Assembly: GCF_003206065.1 (NCBI RefSeq)
Contig: NZ_PZJQ01000005.1
Span: 393,265 to 457,264, forward strand
Length of the DNA stretch: 64,000 bases
Reading direction: 5' to 3'
DNA from: Salinicola halimionae
GTDB lineage: Bacteria; Pseudomonadota; Gammaproteobacteria; Pseudomonadales; Halomonadaceae
In this document: piece by piece, positions 18,665-35,973 of the stretch
How positions within the stretch are numbered: the stretch's first letter is position 1
How the letters are laid out: every line of letters starts with the position of its first letter
The notes under the pieces: model-generated
Databases searched by the model: none
Told to the model about the DNA's origin: nothing
The model's input: only the letters and a program-made list of their open reading frames with translations
Program-made: the position numbers and the translations under genes

Positions 18665-20764
18665 ATGATGACTTCTCGAGGGCGTTTTGCCGCGTGCGTG
18701 GCACTACTGACGTTGTGGGGGCTGGCGCTTTCCGCCTGGGCCGCACCGGCGCTGACGACGCCGACGCTGACAGCGATGACGTTTACCGACCGCGGCGCTG
18801 GCCGCCTGGATATCGGTCTGAATTTCGTCGGCGGGTTGCCGGAAATTCGTGGTTATCGTACGGACTCCCCGCCGCGATTGGCGCTGGATCTGCTGCAGGC
18901 TCAGAACAGCCTGTCGCAGTCGAATTTTGCCGTCGGCAGTGGTGGCGTCAATTCCGTGCGGGTGCTGGCAGCGGGGTCGCGCACTCGACTGGTGTTCGAT
19001 CTGACATCGCCAACCGACTACCGGCTCGAGCAGCTCGACGACAAGGTCGTCGTTCATCTGGGCGATGATGCCGATATCACCGCCGGCGCTACTGAGCAGG
19101 CGCGTCCGGGCAGCATGGCGAACGATGTTGCCTCGCCGGCGGTCTCCGACGAACCCGCGGTGACATCGATCGATTTTAGCCGTGGAACGAATGGTGGTGG
19201 GCAGTTGCAGCTGGCACTCAATCGCGCCGGGGTGGCGGCCGAGGTGTCCGCTCAGGGGCGTCAGGTATCGATCACGCTGCCCGGTGTCTCGCTGCCCGAT
19301 GATCAGTATCAGACATTGGACGTCGGCGATTTCGGTACCGCCGTGCAGCGCATCGTGCCTCGCCGCGGGGCGAATGGCGTCACCTTCGATATCACGGCGT
19401 CCGAAGCGGTGGAGCCATTGGTGACCCAGAATGGACGCCGTTTCACCGTCGAGTTGGCGCCAGCGGGAAGTATCGAGCGTCCCGAGACGGAGCAGCGACC
19501 CGGTTATAGCGGCCATCGCATCACGCTCGACTTCCAGGACATTCCGGTGCGCGACGTGCTGTCGATCATTGCCGAGGAGTCCGGGCTCAACGTGGTTGCC
19601 AGTGACGGTGTGCAGGGCAACGTGACACTCAACCTGACTGATGTGCCCTGGGATCAGGCGCTCGATCTGGTACTGCGCAATCACGGTCTTTCGTCGCGAC
19701 GGGAAGGTAACGTGATGATGGTGGCGCCGACCGGAGAATTGGCCAGTCTGCAGCGCCAGACGCTGGAAACCCGGGAGCAGTCGCAGCAGTTGGCTCCGCT
19801 GGCCACGGAGTTTCTGCAGATTCGCTACGCCAAGGCCGACACGCTCGCGGCGTTGCTGCAAGGAGGCGAGGGCGCTGGCATGATGTCGGCGCGGGGTCGT
19901 GTCACCGTCGATCCCCGAACCAATACGCTGATTCTGCAGGACACCCGCGACCAGCTCGATGCCATCCGTCGGACCATCGATCACCTCGACGTGCCCGTCC
20001 GCCAAGTCCAGATCGAAGCGCGAATCGTGATTGCCCGCGACAGTGCGACCCGCGAGCTCGGTGTGAACTGGGGGTTGTCAGGCAATGGCGGGCGCCACTT
20101 CGATCTCGGTGGGGCTGCCGATGGCAATGCGTCGACGGTGCCGACCACGTCGGACGATCCTGCTTCCTATGGTGGCGGGCTGGCGGTCGACCTGGGCAAC
20201 GCCACCAATCCGGCCAGCGCATTCAGTTTCGGTTATCTCTCCGGGGATATTTTGATCGATCTGGAGCTGCGGGCACTGGAGAGCGAAGGCAAGAGCCAGA
20301 CGATCTCACAGCCCAAGGTGATTACCGCCAATCAGCGCACCGCGGTGATCAAGCAGGGGCAGGAAGTGCCCTACCAGGAAGCTTCCTCCAGCGGGGCGAC
20401 CACCACTGAGTTCAAAGAGGCGGTGTTGTCACTGGAGGTGACGCCGCAGATTACCCCGGACGACCGCATCATCATGGACCTGCGCGTCAACAACGACGAT
20501 ATTTCCGATACGCGTTACGACGGTGCCCCGGCTATCGATACCAACGAGATCCAGACGCAGGTGCTGGTGAATAACGGCGAAACCGTGGTGCTGGGCGGGA
20601 TTCTGACCTCCGAGCAGCTGCGAACGCTGTTCAAGACGCCGTTCCTCGGCGACATTCCTGTGCTCGGCAATCTTTTCCGCTATACCCAGGAAAGCAACGA
20701 GAAGGTAGAATTGCTGGTATTCATCACGCCCAAGATCATCGAGGACGGACTGGCCATTCGCTGA
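18665..20764 (+). CDS. pilQ: Type IV pilus secretin PilQ
   Basis: A 699-residue outer-membrane secretin through which the pilus is extruded. A signal peptide ends near LSAWAAP. Two AMIN peptidoglycan-binding domains follow (about 35-130 and 160-265), then a secretin/TonB short N-terminal domain ([26 protein letters not shown]), an N1 domain, and the C-terminal secretin barrel with QEVPYQEAS and the terminal [10 protein letters not shown]...[12 protein letters not shown] signature. It is the last pilus gene; its stop codon overlaps the aroK start by one base. Confidence 0.96.
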   Translation: MMTSRGRFAACVALLTLWGLALSAWAAPALTTPTLTAMTFTDRGAGRLDIGLNFVGGLPEIRGYRTDSPPRLALDLLQAQNSLSQSNFAVGSGGVNSVRVLAAGSRTRLVFDLTSPTDYRLEQLDDKVVVHLGDDADITAGATEQARPGSMANDVASPAVSDEPAVTSIDFSRGTNGGGQLQLALNRAGVAAEVSAQGRQVSITLPGVSLPDDQYQTLDVGDFGTAVQRIVPRRGANGVTFDITASEAVEPLVTQNGRRFTVELAPAGSIERPETEQRPGYSGHRITLDFQDIPVRDVLSIIAEESGLNVVASDGVQGNVTLNLTDVPWDQALDLVLRNHGLSSRREGNVMMVAPTGELASLQRQTLETREQSQQLAPLATEFLQIRYAKADTLAALLQGGEGAGMMSARGRVTVDPRTNTLILQDTRDQLDAIRRTIDHLDVPVRQVQIEARIVIARDSATRELGVNWGLSGNGGRHFDLGGAADGNASTVPTTSDDPASYGGGLAVDLGNATNPASAFSFGYLSGDILIDLELRALESEGKSQTISQPKVITANQRTAVIKQGQEVPYQEASSSGATTTEFKEAVLSLEVTPQITPDDRIIMDLRVNNDDISDTRYDGAPAIDTNEIQTQVLVNNGETVVLGGILTSEQLRTLFKTPFLGDIPVLGNLFRYTQESNEKVELLVFITPKIIEDGLAIR

Positions 20765-21324
20765 TGCGGTCGCTTCCCAATCTTTTTCTCGTCGGCCCCA
20801 TGGGGGCTGGCAAGAGTACAATCGGCCGCCTCCTGGCGGCCGAGTTGCAGCGCGAATTCCTGGATAGCGATCATCAGATAGAGGGTCGCTGCGGGGCGAA
20901 TATCCCATGGATTTTCGATGTCGAGGGCGAGCAGGGCTTTCGCGATCGCGAGACCGCGATGATCGACGAAATCAGTCAGCGTAGCGAGATCGTCATGGCC
21001 ACCGGTGGTGGCGCGATCATGCGCGAGGTCAATCGTCAGCTGCTGCGCGAGCGGGGGACGGTGATCTACCTGGCCACCACCGTCGACCAGCAGATCCGGC
21101 GCACCTCGCGGGATCGCAATCGCCCACTGCTGCAGACCACCAACCCCGAGCAGGTGTTGCGGGATCTGTTCGCGATTCGCGATCCGCTCTATCGCGCCAC
21201 CGCCGACATCGTCGTGCGCACCGATCGACGGGGCCCCAGAAGCGTAGTGGGAGATATCCTGCGTCGGGTTTCGCGCCTGGCGGAGCCGCTCAGCGAGCCA
21301 GTTTCTCTCTCTCATCACCGGTAA
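20764..21324 (+). CDS. aroK: Shikimate kinase
   Basis: A 186-residue cytoplasmic kinase that phosphorylates shikimate in aromatic amino acid synthesis. The P-loop is GPMGAGKST (residues 11-19). The shikimate-binding residues are in DSDHQIE, the GFRDRE segment and ATGGGAI; the LID arginine is in RNRPLL. It is translationally coupled to pilQ (shared A of TGATG) and is followed 29 bases later by aroB. Confidence 0.97.
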   Translation: MRSLPNLFLVGPMGAGKSTIGRLLAAELQREFLDSDHQIEGRCGANIPWIFDVEGEQGFRDRETAMIDEISQRSEIVMATGGGAIMREVNRQLLRERGTVIYLATTVDQQIRRTSRDRNRPLLQTTNPEQVLRDLFAIRDPLYRATADIVVRTDRRGPRSVVGDILRRVSRLAEPLSEPVSLSHHR

Positions 21325-21353
21325 TGTTCTTCTCATATCGAAGGTAACGTCTC

Positions 21354-22466
21354 ATGTCGTCAGTCTCGTCGCTTCCCGTGGAATCGCTGAACGTATCGCT
21401 GGGCGAACGTAGCTATCCGATCCATGTCGGAGCGGGCCTGCTGACGAGCCGCAATCATCTGCTGCCTTATCTGGCCGGGCGCCAGGTCATGATCGTCACC
21501 AATGAGTTGATCGCCCCGCGCTATCTCGATGCGCTCAGAGAAACGCTGGCTGGTGCCGATCTGGAGATTCGGGAGGTGGTCCTGCCCGACGGCGAGGCGA
21601 CCAAGACACTGGCCTCGGTCGAGAAGATCTGGGATGCGCTGCTGGCCGCCGGGTTCAATCGTCGCTGCACGCTGATCGCGCTCGGCGGCGGGGTCATCGG
21701 CGACATGACGGGCTATGCGGCAGCGAGTTACCAGCGCGGCGTCGCTTTCATCCAGATCCCCACCACGCTGCTGGCGCAGGTGGACTCCTCCGTCGGCGGC
21801 AAGACCGGAGTCAATCATCCGCGCGGCAAGAACATGATCGGCGCTTTCTGGCAACCTCGGGCGGTGCTGGTCGATACCGATACGCTGACGACGTTGCCGC
21901 CGCGAGAGCTTTCCGCCGGGCTGGCGGAAGTGATCAAGTACGGCTTGATTTGGGATGCTTCCTTTCTCGAATGGCTGGAGAGCAACCTGGCGGCGCTGCG
22001 AGCGCTGGAAGAAGCGGCCATACGCCACGCGATCCGACGCAGCTGCGAGATCAAGGCCGAGGTGGTGGCCGAGGACGAGACAGAGCAAGGCGTGCGAGCG
22101 CTGCTCAATCTGGGCCACACGTTCGGGCATGCCATCGAAGCGCACCAGGGTTACGGCAACTGGCTGCACGGCGAAGCGGTTGGGGCGGGCATGATGATGG
22201 CCACTCGGCTATCTGCCGAACGCGGCTGGCTGAGCGAGGCCGATGTCGAGCGTGTCGCTGCGATTCTAGGTGCGGCGGATCTGCCGGTGACGGCGCCCGT
22301 CAACATGCAAGCCGAGGATTTCCTCTCTCGAATGCGACTCGACAAGAAGAATGTCGACAGTCGCTTGCGTTTGATCCTGCTCGAAGCGCTTGGGCGGGCG
22401 TGCATTCGAGATGATACCGGTCCAGAACGGCTCGAGCGGCTGCTGACGGATTTTCCCCGAGCCTGA
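21354..22466 (+). CDS. aroB: 3-dehydroquinate synthase
   Basis: A 370-residue NAD- and metal-dependent enzyme that makes 3-dehydroquinate from DAHP. GGGVIGDMTGYAAASYQRG (NAD loop), PTTLLAQVDSSVGGKTGVN and the metal-binding histidines in LNLGHTFGHAIE and LHGEAVGAGM are all present. It is the last gene of the pilMNOPQ-aroKB run. The damX and dam genes that often follow aroB in gammaproteobacteria are not here. Confidence 0.97.
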   Translation: MSSVSSLPVESLNVSLGERSYPIHVGAGLLTSRNHLLPYLAGRQVMIVTNELIAPRYLDALRETLAGADLEIREVVLPDGEATKTLASVEKIWDALLAAGFNRRCTLIALGGGVIGDMTGYAAASYQRGVAFIQIPTTLLAQVDSSVGGKTGVNHPRGKNMIGAFWQPRAVLVDTDTLTTLPPRELSAGLAEVIKYGLIWDASFLEWLESNLAALRALEEAAIRHAIRRSCEIKAEVVAEDETEQGVRALLNLGHTFGHAIEAHQGYGNWLHGEAVGAGMMMATRLSAERGWLSEADVERVAAILGAADLPVTAPVNMQAEDFLSRMRLDKKNVDSRLRLILLEALGRACIRDDTGPERLERLLTDFPRA

Positions 22467-23123
22467 TTCCTGGTCAGAGCCTCACCTCCCTTTCCTGGGG
22501 TTTCGTCCTTGTTCACCCTAGGTCGGCCGCTATCGCTGACGACTTCCTCTGGCGGTGTCAGTTGATGCAGTTTCTTGCTCTATCATGTCTCCAATGGCGC
22601 GCTTTGTCTGGCCATTGTCGAGATTCAGTGGCTCTTTTCCGATTCTAATTTTCCGGCTGGCCGTTTTCCCAGCGGCATCCGATGGCGACGATCTGGTGTA
22701 GGCTTCGTTTTGTGGAGCGTTATCCTTATAATTGGTATGCTCCATGCCGTATCGGTATGGTCTTCGCGCATCGATCTCGCAGTGATCGAGCCATGGCGTC
22801 AGAGAATAAGACTTTCGTCTACCTGCGGGTCTAAGCCTTTGTGCCAGCAGCGTATTTTTATGCGGTTAAAGCTAAGTCCCAGATTTCTAATGCGTTTGCG
22901 GATTGTGCGGCGGTGCGTCGAATTGCGCTGAAGCAGGTAACTGGCTATTCTGTCCGGCCTTTTGGCGACCGCCAGCGGCAAGATTTCGGTGCCTTTAGAC
23001 GGAAAATAACCCGATTGTTCAGCTATAGATGCGGTTATAAGAATAAAAAAACCTTTAATTATGTCTTTTTACTAGACCGAATACAAGACCCTGTATTCTG
23101 ACACTGCTTTGTGAGGCACGCCC
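22467..23123. other. Intergenic gap of 657 bases, no supported gene
   Basis: This stretch is visibly less GC-rich than its surroundings, especially in its last 120 bases. A 118-codon frame at 22575-22931 (+) and shorter frames on the minus strand show no recognisable domain, no good ribosome site and no neighbour support. It presumably holds the gltBD promoter and leader. The only defined structure I see is the palindrome at 23079-23098. Confidence 0.6.
23079..23098. promoter_or_regulatory. Palindrome upstream of gltB, operator or leader hairpin
   Basis: A perfect 7-bp inverted repeat, GAATACA and TGTATTC, separated by six bases and ending 25 bases before the gltB ATG. The symmetry and position suit a regulator site or a leader hairpin; the regulator is unknown. 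Confidence 0.5.
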
Positions 23124-27575
<4,452 letters not shown>

Positions 27576-27603
27576 GGCATGACGGCAGCTTGAGCAAGCG
27601 TAG

Positions 27604-29082
<1,479 letters not shown>

Positions 29083-29296
29083 GTTCAGGATCTGAGTTCA
29101 GGGGCCGATAGTGCGTTGGCCTCTCGACGGTAGAAATCGACCGACGACGGGGGCTGTCGGCAGCGTTGGTGCCCGTCGGTCAGCGCGCGCTGCCGTCTTC
29201 GATGGGGGACAATAGTCTCTCAGCGGTAGTATAAAGGAGAGGTAGCCTTTAGAGTGGCGCGCTCGAAACGAACCGCAATCTTCGGAAGGTCAAACC

Positions 29297-29536
29297 ATGA
29301 TCAGGCTTGAACGCAACATTCTCGACCACGCTAATACCCAGCTGCGCGTGCTGGAAGATCATGTGCTGGATCAGGACGGTGGTGATCAGGCCATCATGAT
29401 CAGTGGTCAGCTGAAGGCGCTGTTCTCACTGGCTAAGCTGCATGACAGCGGGATGTCGGACGAGTGTGCCGGCATGCTCGAAGAAATTGAACGTCGCTCG
29501 AATATCCTTACCTCGCGCCTGCCGGAACGCGGCTGA
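29297..29536 (+). CDS. Small protein of unknown function
   Basis: A 79-residue protein that I do not recognise. It is predicted mostly helical, with heptad-like leucines and isoleucines, and has one cysteine (DECAGML). It has no signal peptide or membrane segment. Support for being a real gene comes from an AAGG ribosome site seven bases upstream, amino-acid composition like neighbouring proteins, and a strong terminator about 100 bases downstream. The 214 bases before it, after gltD, hold no other gene. Confidence 0.65.
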   Translation: MIRLERNILDHANTQLRVLEDHVLDQDGGDQAIMISGQLKALFSLAKLHDSGMSDECAGMLEEIERRSNILTSRLPERG

Positions 29537-29631
29537 GGCGTCCTGGCGATGCCGGCATCTCCGTTGCCGTGTTCTGGTCTCACGATCCCGGCAATGATTG
29601 CAGCCATCGGGTCGATGGCCATGAGATAGCG

Positions 29632-29665
29632 AAAAAAGCGTCAACGTTGCCGTTGGCGCTTTTTT
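29632..29665. terminator. Intrinsic terminator, bidirectional
   Basis: A 15-bp stem with one G-T pair (AAAAAAGCGTCAACG with CGTTGGCGCTTTTTT) closes a TTGC loop. The A and T tracts make it work on either strand. It ends the small-protein transcript before the permease gene. Confidence 0.9.
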
Positions 29666-29785
29666 ATTGGCCGATTTCCCGATCGGACAGCGACTCGCGG
29701 TGACGATAGAATGCGCGCCGAAACACCGGCAGCGCCGTTTGCCTGTGCCCTCCTGTCGGGCCACCTCATTGTGGAGAATGTAGCC

Positions 29786-31093
29786 ATGTCATCCTGGTTT
29801 CCCCGCTGGCAGCGCGTCGATGCCAGTCAAGGTGGTCTGGTCGCCCCTGACCAATCGCTGCCGCCAGCACAAACATTGATGATGGGCGTTCAGCACGCCG
29901 TCGCGATGTTCGGTTCCACCGTGCTTGCGCCGTTGTTGATGGGGTTCGATCCCAATCTGGCCATTCTGATGTCGGGGATCGGCACGCTGCTGTTCTTCCT
30001 GGTCGTCGGCGGCCGGGTTCCCAGTTATCTGGGGTCGAGTTTTGCCTTCATTGGCGTGGTGATTGCGGCCACGGGGTACGGCGGGAGCGGTGGTAATCCG
30101 TCGATCGGGCTGGCGCTGGGCGGTATCATCGCCTGCGGTGCGATCTACGCCATCATCGGTTTGATCGTCATGGCGTCGGGAACGCGTTGGATCGAGTTCC
30201 TGCTGCCGCCGGTCGTGACCGGTGCCATCGTCATGACCATCGGTCTCAATCTGGCCCCGGTGGCGGTGTCCAGCGTGGCCGGCTCCAATTTCGACGCCGC
30301 GATGGCGCTGGTGACCATTCTCTGCATAGGCCTGGCGGCTGTGCTGACTCGCGGCATGCTGCAGCGGCTACTGATTCTGGTCGGATTGATCGCGGCTTAC
30401 GTGATCTATGCGTTGGTCACCAATGGCTTGAGGTGGGGGACGCCGATCGACTTTTCGGTGATCGCCAACGCTGCCTGGTTCGGAATGCCGGCGTTCACGG
30501 CCCCCGAGTTCAGCCCGCATGCGATGGTGCTGATCGCGCCGGTCGCGGTGATTCTGGTGGCGGAAAATCTGGGCCATATCAAGGCGGTGGGCGCGATGAC
30601 CGGCCGCGATCTCGACCCCTACATCGGTCGGGCCTTCCTGGGTGACGGCCTGGCGACGATGGTTTCCGGTGCCGCCGGCGGCACCGGGGTGACGACCTAT
30701 GCCGAAAATATCGGCGTAATGGCAGTCACGCGAGTCTATTCGACGCTGATCTTCGTCGCCGCGGCCGGCTTCGCCATCCTGCTCGGGTTTTCTCCCCGTT
30801 TTGGCGCGCTGATCCAGACGATACCCGGCCCGGTGCTTGCCGGTGCCTCGATCGTGGTGTTCGGTCTGATCGCCGTGGCCGGCGCTCGTATCTGGATCCA
30901 GAATCAGGTCGATCTGGGTGACAACGCCAATCTGATCGTCGTGGCGGTGACGCTGGTACTGGGGGCAGGCAACTTCACGATCGATATAGGCGGTTTTACC
31001 CTCGACGGTATCGGGACCGCGACCTTCGGTGCGATCTTGTTGCATCTCGTCCTGCGTCATGGCGCGGGTCGCAGACAGCGCGACTTGTATTGA
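29786..31093 (+). CDS. uraA: NCS2-family uracil permease, UraA-like
   Basis: A 435-residue inner-membrane nucleobase:cation symporter with the 14-segment UraA fold. The diagnostic sequences are QHAVAMFGSTVLAPLLMG, LGSSFAFIGVV, the substrate-site AENLGHIKAVGAMTGRDL and GGTGVTTYAENIGVMAVT. This is closest to the uracil branch rather than the xanthine/urate branch. The start at 29786 has GGAG upstream; the frame is open a further 25 codons. No pyrimidine gene is adjacent apart from pyrG, about 1 kb downstream. Confidence 0.92.
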   Translation: MSSWFPRWQRVDASQGGLVAPDQSLPPAQTLMMGVQHAVAMFGSTVLAPLLMGFDPNLAILMSGIGTLLFFLVVGGRVPSYLGSSFAFIGVVIAATGYGGSGGNPSIGLALGGIIACGAIYAIIGLIVMASGTRWIEFLLPPVVTGAIVMTIGLNLAPVAVSSVAGSNFDAAMALVTILCIGLAAVLTRGMLQRLLILVGLIAAYVIYALVTNGLRWGTPIDFSVIANAAWFGMPAFTAPEFSPHAMVLIAPVAVILVAENLGHIKAVGAMTGRDLDPYIGRAFLGDGLATMVSGAAGGTGVTTYAENIGVMAVTRVYSTLIFVAAAGFAILLGFSPRFGALIQTIPGPVLAGASIVVFGLIAVAGARIWIQNQVDLGDNANLIVVAVTLVLGAGNFTIDIGGFTLDGIGTATFGAILLHLVLRHGAGRRQRDLY

Positions 31094-31236
31094 GGTTCAA
31101 GGTTCCTGCAGATGCCAACTAGCGCTTCGTTTTATGCCGATTGGACGTTAGTCTGGGGTGACGGTATCGGTCAGGCCGGTGCAGTCGTCCGTCATTCACG
31201 AATCATACCGATCGCGTCCCCGAGATAGAGCCCCCA

Positions 31237-31959
31237 ATGAGTGAGCCGCAGTCCAGCGATATCAGCGCCGACGAAAAGACTTCTTCGCAGAAGTCGATCG
31301 CCATGACACGCGAGGTGCTGGAGCAGGACCTGATTCGCCGCCACTTCGAACACGTGTACCCCGAAGTGGCCTTGAAGAGCCACCAGGAACTGCGCAGCTC
31401 GATCCATCATATTCTGAATACGGCGCCGGCCGGTGTGCGGGATGGCGATGGCGTCTATCTCTTCGCCTATGGCTCGTTGATCTGGAATCCCTGTGTCGAG
31501 GTTGCCGAGCGCCATACCTGCCGGCTTTATGGCTATCATCGCGACTTCTGCCTCAAACTCGATCATGGCCGCGGCACGCCCGAGACACCGGGCTTGATGC
31601 TGGCACTGGCGCCGGGCGGATCATGCCACGGCGTCGCGCTCCGCGTTCCCGGTGACCACCTCGAGCGTGAACTGACCCTGGTGTGGCGGCGCGAGATGCT
31701 GACCGGTGCGTATCGTCCGCGCTGGATCAAGCTGAAGACGGACGTCGGCCCGATCTGGGGCATCGCGTTCGTGATCAATCCGCATCATGATCGCTACATC
31801 GGGCGCCAGCCCGACGAGACGGTGGTGCATCTGTTGCGTACGGGCCGTGGCGTACTGGGATCTTGCCGCGAATATCTCGACAACACGGTGGGCGATCTCC
31901 ACGCGCTCGGTATCCGGGATCGACGTCTGGAATCGCTGCAGCGCGCTGTCGCGAGCTGA
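31237..31959 (+). CDS. chaC: ChaC-type gamma-glutamylcyclotransferase
   Basis: A 240-residue cytoplasmic enzyme of the ChaC family, which splits glutathione into 5-oxoproline and Cys-Gly. The substrate-binding loop is FAYGSLIWNP. RRFCLK-like YGYHRDFCLKLDHGRGTPETPGLMLAL and the catalytic-Glu segment near LTLVWRREMLTGAY follow the family pattern. About 45 charged N-terminal residues precede the domain. It appears to be transcribed alone, with 143 bases upstream and 186 downstream. Confidence 0.92.
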   Translation: MSEPQSSDISADEKTSSQKSIAMTREVLEQDLIRRHFEHVYPEVALKSHQELRSSIHHILNTAPAGVRDGDGVYLFAYGSLIWNPCVEVAERHTCRLYGYHRDFCLKLDHGRGTPETPGLMLALAPGGSCHGVALRVPGDHLERELTLVWRREMLTGAYRPRWIKLKTDVGPIWGIAFVINPHHDRYIGRQPDETVVHLLRTGRGVLGSCREYLDNTVGDLHALGIRDRRLESLQRAVAS

Positions 31960-32067
31960 CGCGCTTTTGGTCTCGTGTGCTGATATCACGGCGTTGATGC
32001 CCTAGTGTCACTGTCTTGATATTGGACCGAGCGATCCAAAATTGAGCCTTTCGACCGAGTCTGGTAA

Positions 32068-33804
<1,737 letters not shown>

Positions 33805-33810
33805 TTTCAG

Positions 33811-33847
33811 GCGGGGGATGAAACGATTCATCCCCCGCTTCCGTTTT
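33811..33847 (+). terminator. Intrinsic terminator after pyrG
   Basis: A perfect 12-bp stem, GCGGGGGATGAA with its complement, around ACGA, followed by TTCCGTTTT. It starts seven bases after the pyrG stop. Confidence 0.9.
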
Positions 33848-33929
33848 GGGCCCCGCAACCGAGAGTGGTGGACCCAGAGGGATCACTCTGGCTAAGCTCC
33901 AAAGCTGTTAACATGTTTCAGGATCATCG

Positions 33930-33964
33930 CGCCCGGCATCCGTAGGTCATGGACCGGGCGTTTT
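33930..33964 (+). terminator. Terminator-like hairpin in the region before eno
   Basis: CGCCCGG and CCGGGCG pair across a 17-base loop, with additional CAT/ATG pairing, and T4 follows. It lies about 80 bases before the eno ATG and after the pyrG terminator. It could attenuate eno transcription or be a second stop for pyrG read-through. Confidence 0.5.
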
Positions 33965-34012
33965 ACGCTCAACGTATGGTGTGATCGATTAACGTACTGA
34001 GCGATCAACTGA

Positions 34013-35335
<1,323 letters not shown>

Positions 35336-35361
35336 TGTCGGCTTGATTGACCCATGAACAC

Positions 35362-35390
35362 AAGAAGGCCGCTCGATGAGCGGCCTTCTT
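35362..35390. terminator. Bidirectional terminator between eno and fdxA
   Basis: A perfect 13-bp stem, AAGAAGGCCGCTC with its complement, closes a three-base loop. It lies between the convergent eno (+) and fdxA (-) genes and probably serves both. Confidence 0.88.
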
Positions 35391-35422
35391 CGTTTGCGAC
35401 TGGTATCCGGTCGATGCCGTGA

Positions 35423-35746
35423 TCAGCGTTCCAGCAGTTCGATCTTGTTGGGTTTGCCGTCCCACTCCTTGGCATCTTCCGGCGGATCTTTCTGCTCGGC
35501 AATATTCGGCCACACTTCGGAGAGTTCGGCATTCAGCTCGATGAACGGCTGTTGGCCTTCGGGCAGCTCGTCCTCCGAGAAGATCGCTTCCGCAGGGCAT
35601 TCAGGCTCGCACAGGGCGCAGTCGATGCACTCGTCGGGATGGATGACGAGGAAGTTGGGCCCCTCGTAGAAGCAGTCCACCGGGCAGACTTCGACGCAGT
35701 CGGTGTATTTGCATTTGATGCAGTTTTCGGTGACGACGAACGTCAT
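35423..35746 (-). CDS. fdxA: Seven-iron ferredoxin FdxA
   Basis: A 107-residue ferredoxin of the Azotobacter FdI type. Cysteines 9, 17 and 50 fit the 3Fe-4S cluster and 21, 40, 43 and 46 the 4Fe-4S cluster (in [14 protein letters not shown] and [12 protein letters not shown]). The tail is acidic and ends IELLER, as in the family. The start at 35746 (MTFVVTENC) is conserved and has GGAGAGAA upstream. It lies downstream of mutS on the same strand only in the sense of order; 227 bases separate it from the mutS stop. Confidence 0.96.
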   Translation of the reverse strand: MTFVVTENCIKCKYTDCVEVCPVDCFYEGPNFLVIHPDECIDCALCEPECPAEAIFSEDELPEGQQPFIELNAELSEVWPNIAEQKDPPEDAKEWDGKPNKIELLER

Positions 35747-35973
35747 GGGTGTTCTCTCCTGATTGACGGCCCGGTCGTGGCCCCTGTCTCGGTCTTTCGC
35801 TATCACGATCTTGGCGGATAGGCTTTTTCGAGTTCACCGCTCGCGCAGTGCCGCCGACACTATTCGAATGGCGCCATATTCTAGGCGGCCGGCGCCAGGC
35901 CGGGCAAGCGGGCGCTGTGAACATCGAGGAATGGCCTTATAGCTTCCCGTCCCTCGGTATGATTACGCCAGGC

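Noticed and set aside
22575..22931. A 118-codon frame upstream of gltB with a hydrophobic stretch
   Set aside because: No ribosome site, no recognisable domain, atypical composition and no neighbour support.
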